Shown here: piece after piece, positions 45,900 through 56,500 of the stretch | Numbering within the stretch: position 1 is the first letter of the stretch | Layout: each line of letters opens with the position of its first letter | Assembly (NCBI GenBank): GCA_023213315.1 | Contig: JAKCPI010000991.1 | Span: 62,001 to 126,000, forward strand | Length of the DNA stretch: 64,000 nt | Direction: 5' to 3' | Source: Euborellia annulipes | Lineage: Eukaryota > Arthropoda > Insecta > Dermaptera > Anisolabididae | The notes under the pieces: generated by a model | What the model was told of the DNA's origin: nothing | Databases searched by the model: none | Seen by the model: only the letters and a program-made list of their open reading frames with translations | Position numbers and translations under genes: made by a program

Positions 45900-48300
45900 T
45901 TATATATAATAAATAAAATTTTATTATTTTTATTTATATTTTATTATAAAATTGTTCGTAATATAAGCCTACGAGTTATTTACTAGGCTATTTAAATAAA
46001 TTATATTTCATGATAAAAAAACATGAAGTTTTAATACTTTAAATCAACTAATTTTAAATGTCAAGTATTTATCAGTGAAAAACACAAAAATTATAAAATT
46101 ATAATTTATTATAAAACGCCTTATTTTATATTTCAAACAAAAAGAAATACAGTCGACGCCACAAAGGCCTGATGTCCTCGCGAGTGAAGCCTTCAGCTTA
46201 GGCAACTATAATGCTTACTTAGCCTTCGGAATTGTTGTTTTTAAAGATGAAAAAAAGTGATTTATTTATTTTAAAAATATTGGTTTGTAATGGAGATAAC
46301 AGTTAAATTGGGATTATCTAGGTTAATAAAGATCTGGGCTAAAAATTCAACATATATCCATATACAGGGCTGAATTGGGAAGTTACATCGGCCTGGGAAA
46401 ATTCTAGCTCGACCAGCCTCATCTATAGCAGGGACAGGGGCGTACTGAGGCAATCGGGGACCTGGGGCTTCTCTAAAAGAGGGGACCTATATACATTTTG
46501 TACCAGGGGTGTATATTGAATTTTTTCGGGGGGGGGGGGGAACTCATTTTTAAATATCCTCCATACACAAAAATATTTTTAAAATACCGTATATCTCTGA
46601 ACCCATAGGGCCTCTCAAATACAAATTTTCAATAAATTTTTTTTTAATCTAAATTTTTCAGTTTTTGTCTGATGTTTATAAATTTTACATATGAATTCTA
46701 ATACCTCGCTGATCCTAATGTACCATACTACCCAGAATTAAATACATGCACAACATTCAATTATCGAAGTTAACAGAAATTTGTGTGCTGTGCAACATCA
46801 CACCAGATTTAAAAAAATGCTTCATTCTACGCGCCATCTCCCCACTCCTTTTTGAATTGCCCCTCCCCCCCATTTTTAAAGGCGAAAGGAACGCCATCTA
46901 CCAAGAGCCAGTTGGCTTTTCACGCGCCATTCTTCCACTGCATATTCGCGTTTTTTATTAAAAGTTTTTGTTTATTTTGTGATTATTAGTGCTCCTTGGA
47001 TAATGGATTATTAATTTTAATGGTCGTAATCTTTCTACGTCTTAGTCTCACACTGCGGGGTCGACTCAGGATTATTATTAATGGTATTTATAATATTTAT
47101 AATTTTTAATTTTAATTATTCCCACTCTCTCTATTCTCTTGTAAAATTGTGTATCCTAAAATCTTCCACCATATAAATTTGTATTTGATAAAAATCTTAT
47201 TTCCTATATTTTTTATTATATAAATCTCTTATATCATTTTAATAATTCGTTATTAAAATATATTTCTAAGAATATCCATTTTACTTGGAACAAGGTATTC
47301 TTGGAACTTGAATGTCAAGTGCTTAAGAGAATCAAATCATACAACAAGCTTGTTCTTAGTTAGTTCGAACTCTCGCCACTTGGTGTCTACTCAATCTGAG
47401 ATGATATCGAAGTGTCTTTTCTATTTTTAATACTCCACAATTTATAATTCATCTTTTCTTAAAATGAATTTGCTTTATATATTGAAAGGTATATTTTAAT
47501 TTTGTTTGTTTTTTGATAGGCGTTATAATTGGATAAAATTAATAGTTAATAATTTTCTTATTATTTTTCTACACCAAATTTTTTCATCCAGTGAGGATAT
47601 TGTCATGGTTAACTTTTAATCAGAGGCGTACCGAGACAGTTGGGGGCTTGGGGCGTCACTAGAAGAGGGTGCCTATATACATTTTGTACCAGAGGTGAAT
47701 ATTGAATTTTTTCGGTTTGGGGGGGGGGCAAACTCATTTTTAAATATCCCCCTCCACCACACAAAAAAATATTTTTAAAATACCGTATATCACTGCTTTG
47801 TCTCAAAGACAAATTATAATTTTTTTTAATCTAAATTTTTGGGTTTTTGGCGAGCCCTGAGAGCCCCGGGGCTGAGGGTTTTTTAGTATGTGAAAGGCTA
47901 ATGTGGCCTTCATGCCAACAATTTTTCGCACAGTTTTTGACAAAATTTTTGAAACAGTTATACATATTTAAATAAAAAAATTTTCAAAATTTCCTTAACA
48001 TAGAATTATCATAATTTATTGAGGCCAGATTCGGACAGACGACTTCCGGGGGGGGGGGTCTGGGAGTATGGAAAATTTTTTGAAAATTAGACCCTGAAAT
48101 CTGCGTTTTTAGCTATCCTGAGACGTGAAAAATATTACCAAACTTGCTCTGAGCTTAAAGAGCCCGGGCCCCTTCAGAAAAAAAATTTCAAGAAAATGAT
48201 TTTTTTTTTTATTGAAATCCATGAACATTTCATTTCATTTTTAATTAGATTCATTTCATTTTTAGAATTTTAAGGTTGGAACGTCGCAGAGGCCGTGGGC
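45900..48300. other. Intergenic sequence with two copies of a G-rich repeat
   Basis: CCTATATACATTTTGTACCA followed by GAATTTTTTCGG and a G run occurs at about 46,484 and again at 47,671, each preceded by GGCGTACYGAG. A further repeat at about 48,000-48,145 (AGCTATCCTGAGACGTGAAA) recurs reversed at 54,040-54,170. No gene is supported. Confidence 0.5.
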
Positions 48301-48314
48301 CCCGGGGCTATAGT

Positions 48315-48774
48315 TAGGGCTGGACGGTAATGGATTTTCATTACCGACCTCGATAATGAAAAAAAACCGGTTTTTCTCGAAAGTCGGTAAAAACCGGTTT
48401 TTCTCGAAAGTCGGTAAAAACCGGTTTTTCTCGAAAGTCGGTAAAAATTTTTTACCGTCCGCGGAACCAAAGTTTGCCGCCGCGGAACATTTTTTTTTCG
48501 CGGAACCAAATTTTTTCCCGTCTGAAAAAATATTTTACCTTTTTTAGAGACGCCAATTTTTTGCCGCCCGCGGAACCGGAATTTGCCGCCGCGGAACCAA
48601 AGTTTGCCGCTGCGGAACATTCATTTTTTTTCGCGGAACCAAAATTTTTTACCATCCGAAAAAATAGGTTTTTACCGACTTTCGAAAAAAAACCGAATTA
48701 GAGGTTCGTTACCGCGTTTTCGGTAAAAAATTTTTACCGGTTTTACCGGTAAACCGGTTTACCGTCCAGCCCTA
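48315..48774. mobile_element. hAT-type MITE with internal 27-bp tandem repeats, 460 bp
   Basis: Starts TAGGGCTGGACGGTAA and ends TTTACCGTCCAGCCCTA. It is flanked by the 8-bp duplication GCTATAGT (48307-48314 and 48775-48782). Three copies of a 27-bp unit beginning CCGGTTTTTCTCGAAAG lie at about 48,367-48,447, and the interior is built from CGGAACC and CGGTAAAA repeats. Non-autonomous. Confidence 0.9.
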
Positions 48775-48782
48775 GCTATAGT

Positions 48783-49345
48783 CCCCCCTGTCTGCTGCCC
48801 TGATCACAACCTATATCATATTGTAAAATATATCACCTCTCAACATTTTATTGTTAAAAGAAGTAGAATCAGAAGAAAAATAACAAATATATCTACTTCT
48901 TTTAACAATAAAATGATGAGATATGATGAGATATATATTTTACTATAAGATAAAAACTGAAGAGGGTTTCTGCATTAAAAATAAAAGTAAATAAAATAAG
49001 CCATTTAGCGAGAAGCTACCTAACTGACTCTAAATGATGCAACCGTCCTTTAGATCCATATCGCTAATCGAGCTGCCGAAATTCTGTTAACCAACCTTCT
49101 TCTTAGGACCCGTTGCATCAGTTCGAGTCAACCTCTCGTTAAATGACTTATTTTTCTAATGCAGAAACCCTCTTCAGTTTTAATCTTAGAGTAAAATATA
49201 CGACCTCTCATCCTTTTATTGTTAAAGGAGTCCCGAAGGAAAAAAATTTCATAAAAATTATTGAAGTTTTAATCATGAAATTTTTTTTATAATTTTATCC
49301 CCGTCCCCTGTCTGCGGGCCTGAGTTTGATGTACAGTATTATGGG
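48783..49345. repeat. Inverted repeat region
   Basis: ATTTTATTGTTAAAAGAAGT near 48,845 is answered by ACTTCTTTTAACAATAAAAT near 48,894, and GAAGAGGGTTTCTGCATTA (48,960) by TAATGCAGAAACCCTCTTC (49,157). These are two concentric foldbacks with no coding content. Confidence 0.7.
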
Positions 49346-51567
49346 CAGGGATGGGCGTTAATCAGTTACATGTATTTGAAATACAAGATACCAAATATAA
49401 TATTAATTGATATCTTGTAACTCGTTACAGAATTGGCAAAGTAATTGCTATCTTGTATTTCGTTACATTTTTTAGTATCTGAAATTCGAGATACCAAATA
49501 CTTTTTTTTTTTTATTTGCCGCAGTGTAAAAAGTCTTGCAGAGGGAGCTGAAATCGTTTTAATTTATTTAATATTACTGTATGTAATCGTCGTGTGGGTT
49601 CTCTGCTCCGGATCTTAGTAAAAAACAGTAGCGAGAAGTCAATCCGCCAAATTTTCACTCTTCGTTAAAAAACTTTTTTGCTTTCTTCTTTCAACCAGCT
49701 CTCAACGACTAAATCTTTGTTCTTCTGCCCCAGTTGAAAGACTGTTTTCATTTGCGGGTTTATTCATTCTCCATCAAGTTCCAGATTACCCGACAAAACT
49801 TTTGAAAACTTGGTTTTTTGAAACCTTTTCATATTTTTATAAATAAATTTTTTTAGTGTCATGAATAATTTTATTGTTTTCGATTTTCCAAAGGTATTCT
49901 CCAATATAAGTTTAGCTGCCACTTTCCTAAACTAAATTTATTTAGGGTTCCAGATAGAGCCCTGCACGGGCCGATTTTTTTGGCCCGTACCGGCCCGTGT
50001 CCGTATTTTTTTTTGACTTCCCGCCCGTACCCGGCCTGTAATTTTTTACCATTCTTCAGGCCCGCCCGGAATTTTTTCAAACCCACCCATACCCGCCCGA
50101 GATTTAGTGAATGAATGAACGAATGTCTAGTAATTTTACTTTCTCTTACCCTATATATGAAATATATAGAGAGAGAAAGTATTGCGATCATGTCAAAAAT
50201 TCGATGTCGAGATTTTGATGGATATACATGTTTTGAGGTCCCCTGAGTCCAAAAAAGTGGGTCCCGCAAATTGGTCTGTGTGTGTGTATGTGTGTATGTG
50301 TGTATGTATGTGTGTCTGTGTGTCTGTATGTGTGGAACCATTTTTTTAGCATGAAGGAATTGAGCTACCGGATTGAAATTTTATATTTAACTTAGGTACC
50401 TTTGAAGAATCTCAAAATAAGCTTTTGAACAAAATCGGCCAAAAAGTACTAGTACTTTACTGATGTACTTTTTCAGTTTTTTTTCGATTTTCTCAAAATT
50501 CCCTCCAAGGATTTTTTTTAAAATTCATAAATGAACTATTTTTTAGATGCTCTTTAAAATGTATATTCTCATTTTGCCGTTGAAATCTTCTGAAGACCAC
50601 TTTACTCTTGTTCTTCATAGGAAAGATAGAAATGGTTGCCATGGTAACGGAATTTAAATCTTTTTCTTTTTATTAGATTAAAAATCAATTATTATTTAAA
50701 TTCCCATTTTTTTTTTAAATTTATTTGTGTCTTTAATTGTTTCAAAGAAAACATATATGTCTCTCTCTCACTTGCAAACATTATCGCCTGTCTCTACTCT
50801 TTTTAAATTCCCTTTCCACCTTATCTTCGCATAGGCCTAATGTTAATTTCCTATAGGGATTTGTATGTTAATTTCGATTCAAAAGGGGGTCCCCTTTAGA
50901 ACTTTTTAGGCATTTAAAATTTTTTTTCCAATTCTTATGAAATTTTGTATTTATTTACGATTCTATATTGTGTATAAAATGTCCAAATATGAGATTAAAA
51001 TTTTGAAAAATAACCATAGTTTATTTGAAGCAGTCAACATTTAAAATGCAAGTTTGAAACTAAGATGCTATCGGAAACTAAATATATCTCGACACAAAAA
51101 ATCTGGTGTGACCAGCACAGTGCGCAACTTTCTCTTACCGAAGGGTAAGAGAAAGTTGTGTGCTGTGCGCCAGTCACACCAGATTTTTTAAATAAAATTT
51201 CATTTGCATGCCCGTCCGCCCGAACCCGTTTATTTAGACTTGCTACCCTCCCGTATCCGCCCGTAATTTTTTCATGGCCTCCAAAGCCCGCGGGCCGGGC
51301 GGGTAACGGGCCTACGGGCCAACCCGTACCCGCGTACCCGTGCAGGGCTCTAGTTCCAGAATTACCCCTCCAAAAAGTATTTTTAAAATCAAGAAAAAAT
51401 TTGTTTGTAATTGGTATTTTCAATGTATTTGAAATACGTAATTGGTATCTTGTATCTCGTTACACAAACCCGTGAGTAATTGGTATCTTGTATTTCGTTA
51501 CAAAAATCTGAAGTAATTGGTATTTTTGTATCTCGTTACTCAAAATCGAGTAACTTGCCCATCCCTG
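49346..51567 (+). mobile_element. hAT transposon with a second transposon inserted in it
   Basis: Ends CAGGGATGGGC and GCCCATCCCTG are inverted and flanked by the perfect 8-bp duplication ATTATGGG (49338-49345 and 51568-51575). At about 49,705-49,775 the plus strand encodes SSAPVERLFSFAGLF, the C-terminal dimerisation motif of hAT transposases, in a frame without the rest of the enzyme. The element at 49955-51352 interrupts it. Confidence 0.9.
49955..51352. mobile_element. Nested hAT-type element
   Basis: Starts TAGAGCCCTGCACGGG and ends CCCGTGCAGGGCTCTA, with the perfect 8-bp duplication GTTCCAGA on both sides (49947-49954 and 51353-51360). The subterminal parts are rich in CCCGTACCCGG units on both arms. 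Its middle holds a copy of the AGTATTGCGATCATGTC family with a TGTG-rich microsatellite (50,277-50,335) and the hairpin around ACTTTCTCTTACCGAAGGGT (about 51,127). Confidence 0.9.
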
Positions 51568-51575
51568 ATTATGGG

Positions 51576-52138
51576 AAGGTGTATAAAATATCACTTAACT
51601 TTCATATTATAGTAGTAAATTAGCAATTAATTCATTATATTTATTTTTATTAAATGGAATATAGGGATATTTTAAATAATTTATTATCTTTTGTTGTTAA
51701 GAGAAAAAAGGTTTTGAAAATTATCAATATCATAATTGCATTTGTATAATCTTCCATATGTTCTTTCTCTATCTATCTTCTTCGGCACCCTCCCCCACCC
51801 TATTCTCATCTCTTAGCACATATGTTTAATCTATAATCGATCGCTAGAATGTATTGATAATATTTCTAAGTGATAATACCTTCAACATAACCATTGCTAT
51901 CACTCAGGACTTGCAGTCTATTTCATTCATTTAATCCTAAAATTATTGAGATGAATTCTCAAAAAAAAATTTGCTATCTTTTATATTACAAGTTGAATGT
52001 AATTTTGTATAAAGAAAATTAATTTAAATATTTATTATCAATAAATGAAAGGATATTATTGCTTTGATTGGAATAAAAATTGCCTTTCCATCACGGTGAG
52101 ATATATAATATCTTATTTATATATATTTATTTATTTCT
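51576..52138. other. Intergenic sequence, nothing recognised
   Basis: AT-rich sequence without coding frames or inverted repeats that I can support. Confidence 0.4.
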
Positions 52139-52280
52139 AATTGAAAGGCTACATATTAGTCTCAGCCAGGATATTTTTATATCCAGGAGTTTGGGGATAC
52201 ATTTTATAGTCCCAGGCGTAATGCAGAATCATTCTATATAAAAATATGTTGGAGGCTGAGACTCATATCGCTTTCCAATT
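52139..52280. mobile_element. Small MITE, ~142 bp
   Basis: AATTGAAAGGCTACATATTA and GAGACTCATATCGCTTTCCA are parts of a diverged inverted repeat of about 28 bp, ending in TCTCAGCC/GGCTGAGA. Confidence 0.65.
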
Positions 52281-52464
52281 ATATGCAAAGTCACTCAACT
52301 TTATTATAAAAATTTACATGTAAACTATTTTTATTACAATGGTCGACATGATTTTCCATCTTTTTATAAAAAAATAGTACTTTATAATGCTGATAAAGAG
52401 TTTATCTTCAAATCTTACTTGACTCAATATTCCATTTATTAGGTATTTTGTTAAACTTTTAGAA

Positions 52465-52638
52465 TTATTATATATTATTATTATTTTTTTTTTATTTTCC
52501 TATCTCTCAACAGAGATTAACTCGATTTACATAGAGACGGAAGAGGCAATGTTTGAAAATTTTCACGGCAAGTAGGATTTGAACCCGAGTTGTATAGAAA
52601 ATATAGATTCGTAATCCGATTAGCCACGAGCCTCCTAA
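52465..52638 (-). repeat. tRNA-derived SINE
   Basis: On the minus strand a tRNA-like head has a plausible A box (TGGCTAATCGG) and a B box (GGTTCAAATCC) at usual spacing. A body of about 60 bp follows, then an A/AT-rich tail near 52,465-52,500. The T stem does not pair, so this is not a working tRNA. Confidence 0.6.
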
Positions 52639-52957
52639 ATAAAATAACGATAAAAAAAAAAGTAAAAAGTGTGAATATTTGAATTTATTGGACTTAACAT
52701 TTTGACATGAATATTTTTGCATTTTTAATATTTTATGCTAATTGAAAAAATCACTAAAAACTATTTTATTTTCGTTTATATTTTTAATAGCGCACGAGTT
52801 CTGTGAGATTCAAAGATATTTTTATTTAAATTAAATTTGTCAGAATTTAAATAATAGGAAAAAATATTGATCTTTTTTTGAATCAGTTTCAACTGCAATG
52901 ATAAAACCATATGGATCATAATGTCGATCCTTGTTATTAATACCTGTATATTATCAA

Positions 52958-53511
52958 TAGAGCCCGGATGTTGATGCAAATGCATGTGCATATTTTGGCT
53001 TTTTTTGAAGAAATGCTCTGCACAATGCATGTTTTGGCATTTTTTAACCAAAACAATCTTATTTTTTCATGCATATTTTTCAACATTTATTTAAAGAAAA
53101 AAGCATGAATATTTTTGAGTAGTTGCTTTTAAAGTCTAATTTATGTGACAAAAATTAAAAATTATTTTAATATTTTCAAACTTTCGGGCTTTACAGAGTG
53201 GAAATATAAAAGATCAACATTTCAACCTCAATTTGTCCCAGATTTCTTCTTTCAAATATGCGTCTGTCACTTGTTGCGATGTAGAAAGATCATTTTCTGC
53301 GTTCAAGAGCGTGTTCTCAAATAAACGCATGTCCTTAAATGAAGACAATTTAGATAAATTGGTTCATGTTCATTGTTATTAAAAAAAAGAAATATCGAGT
53401 CAATTTGTGATAGAGCATATTTTTAATGTTTTTTTTTCCCTTCATTGTGCATATTTGGTCATTTTATACTGCATTAATACATGCATATTGTGTTTGAACA
53501 TCCGGTCTCTA
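52958..53511 (+). mobile_element. Defective hAT transposon, 554 bp
   Basis: Starts TAGAGCCCGGATGTT and ends AACATCCGGTCTCTA, flanked by the perfect 8-bp duplication ATTATCAA (52950-52957 and 53512-53519). At 53,240-53,384 the plus strand encodes FKYASVTCCDVERSFSAFKS and a downstream stop, the C-terminal hAT dimerisation region (CDVERSFS). The rest of the transposase is deleted. It ends about 60 bp before the splice acceptor of the adenylyl cyclase exon. Confidence 0.92.
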
Positions 53512-53581
53512 ATTATCAATAATTCATTTTAATATCTAGTGTGTTGATATTTATCTTGAATTAATTATTTTAGGGTCAGTT

Positions 53582-56500
53582 ATGTCATTTCCAAAAAATA
53601 AAGAACACAGTTCAACTATAAATAAATCTTATGATGATTTATCAAATCAAGAGGTAAAATATTTTTATTTATATACCTATAACATTGAGCTTAACCGCTG
53701 AGGTAGAACATTAGCTTCCAGTGCCAAAGGTCAAGGATTCATATACCATTCCAGACGAAAAAATGTATTTCAGTTGAATTGGATACCAACCATTTGAAAT
53801 AAATAGGCAAAAACACCTTAATTAAATAAATAAATAAAATATAGCGTTACCATAGTCCGGATTTGGAACACATGTCCGGTTTAGCGTCCAGATCCGAGAA
53901 ATATTAGGATTTTACTAATATTAACCGAAAATGTGGCCATATCGGGAAATTTTACTTCGCGCTCACCACATGTTATCTACTGTATGTAAATATTTCATGG
54001 AATTTAATTTAAAAAGCTTATATAAATCAAGCTATAATATTTTTCACGTCTCAGGATAGCTAAAAACGCAGATTTCAGTGCCTAATTTTCAAAAATTTCT
54101 CCAGGGTCCTCGGAAGTCATCTGTACAGATCTGGCTCTCGATAAATTATGGTAACCCTACTATAAATAAAAGAACACGCCCAAAGACTAATTGAACTCAA
54201 AAGCTTGCTGACTTATCATGGCACACACTAAATTCATGGATGAAAATTGATGAAACGTGGAGATTATATACTCGCCCACCTTTCACTCATTAGAAAATTT
54301 CCTTTCCGTGTTTAGTATCCGCGAATAAACAAACAACTTATACTCATGTTTATAAATACTATTTTCAGAGGGGAGGCCCCTAATTAGGATTAGGTATCCA
54401 AGAATTACTTACATCTTTTTTTTAAAGGTGATTTATAGAATATGTCAACACAGTGGCGCAACCAGGGGGGGTTAGGATTTTAACCCCCCTCCCACGGTAT
54501 ATTACAAATAAAAAAGAAAAAATAGCAGCCTGTCTTTTTATTAAAAAAAAGTTCTTCTATAGAAGAAAAGTATATACAATGCAATTTTGAATATATTCAA
54601 TATGTAATAGGAAACTTATTATTATAAAGTTTATCCATTTATACGCCATCAAATAACAACCTGATAACAAAAAAATAATTAATTTTATATAATCACATGA
54701 AATTAGCTTCAATATGGTTATCTGTTTAGTTTTAATGGTTATATTTTATGTGTTATCCTAACCTGATTCTAGTAATCTCAACCAATTATAATACTTTATT
54801 CGATGATAATTACGATGATGATCTGGGTTAACAATGGAGGAAAAACTGAAGTATATTATACAAATAACTTTTTCATAAAGGCACAAATCCAGCGGCGTAA
54901 CTAGCCTTAAATGGCAGAGGGGGCGAAGCTCAACTAGGCGCCGTTTTTTAAGTTGTAATATAATTTTAAAGAAAGCTATCAATTTTTTGAACAATCTATG
55001 GAAAGAATATAAAATAAAATAAAATCACCGTCCCTGGGCTATATCTTAGATGCCCTAGGGCACCTATGTCGGTATCGACACAATGCCAAAGGCATGATGC
55101 GCCTGGGCTTGGGGGGGGGGGATAGAGTTTATAAAACTAAACAGTTTAATTAACAATTTCCTCCAATAAAAAAATGCAACTTGAAAAATAAGAGCCACCC
55201 TAAAATATATAGGTAAGCGAAAGTAAAAATTGGCACTGAGGATTGAGAATGGTATTAGAGTTGGGAAGCCCCGGGACTGACTTATTCAATGATGTGTTAA
55301 ATAGGCTTCTTTTTTTATTTTTTTCCATTATATGCATATTTATTTATTTATTCTAGGTTTGGCATAATAATATTTTAAATAAAACTTCAGATGAAAAGCA
55401 TTCTTCAAGTGATGATGCTTCAACTTCAACTCCTCGTTTAGAAATTGCAAGTTTTATTTCCCCATTAGATAATTCATATCACAATTCTGCTATTGAATAT
55501 TTACAACAAAGTTACATCGAAGCCGCTAGTAAATATATTTTTATTATTATTTTTATATTCTTTATAAGAGTTTATAGTTTCATCCAATCAGTTAAACTGT
55601 CTTTTAAAATTTAATTTGCCCCAAGGCTCCGGAGTTATTGTTTTAAAACTGAGAAACCAGCTCCGACTCCGGTTCCATTTCTATAAGTTATTTGGCATGA
55701 CCCCCCGCTACCATGAAAAATCACCCTAATTTCGTAGCAGGCTGAGCTGGTTTGACCGCTGAGTAATACTCTATATTAAATATTTATTAGAAAGTTATAA
55801 ATGTAAAAAAAATAATGAGGGGGGGGGGAGAGCAAAGCCAGTCGGTCGAAATTTTAATTCCACTTCTGCTCCACTTAATTTGATCAGCTTAGCGCAGCTT
55901 GAGCTCCAACTTTCCCAAAACTTCTTGGACCAGGAACGCAGTAACACGGATGGCTTTGTGGCACGGTGTCGAAGCTATTTATTTACTCAAAAAATTAATT
56001 TAAAGGAGAAAATTCAAAAACACTAGTACTGCCCCTAATAATTCGGCCACCTATTGTATACCCTATAAAAGACTAGTTTCTAGATCTTTACTAGACTTTG
56101 GCTTGTGCAGACCTGCCGTCCGCAGCAGATGCGGACACCTGTGCCTTTGTCTGAGACATGTGTTTTCCTATGCGAGTTCGTTCACTTGCACTAGGGCAAA
56201 TGCCCCAAAACGAATATAAAAAAATAATGATTTAATAATCGTCCAGAAAGCCTGAAATAGTCGGTGCGGAGACTTCTAATGAATGGCGCGACGGATTTTG
56301 CTAAACTTTGAAAGGACGTAGAGAGAGCTGGTGAGCTCTGGGGGACGTAATCCTACTAGGATATGATGCACTAACTATTCAACTTATGAATGGCATCAAG
56401 AAATCTCACAAAATCTAGATTTCATTTTTTGAATTTCTGCTACCTTTTTTTGCCCCACTGTCCGCCGTCCGCACTAGCCAAAGTCTAACCTAATCTAATC

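Noticed and set aside
48270..48701. Overlapping repetitive frames with FRGGKLWFRG-type repeats on both strands
   Set aside because: Produced by the 27-bp and related repeats of the hAT MITE; repeats open in several frames, so they are not evidence of a protein.
49871..50341. 156-codon minus-strand frame starting in a His/Thr-rich stretch
   Set aside because: The His/Thr part is the TGTG microsatellite; the rest is transposon subterminal repeats.
52560..52638. Functional tRNA gene on the minus strand
   Set aside because: A and B boxes are present, but the T stem does not pair and an A-rich tail follows: a SINE head.
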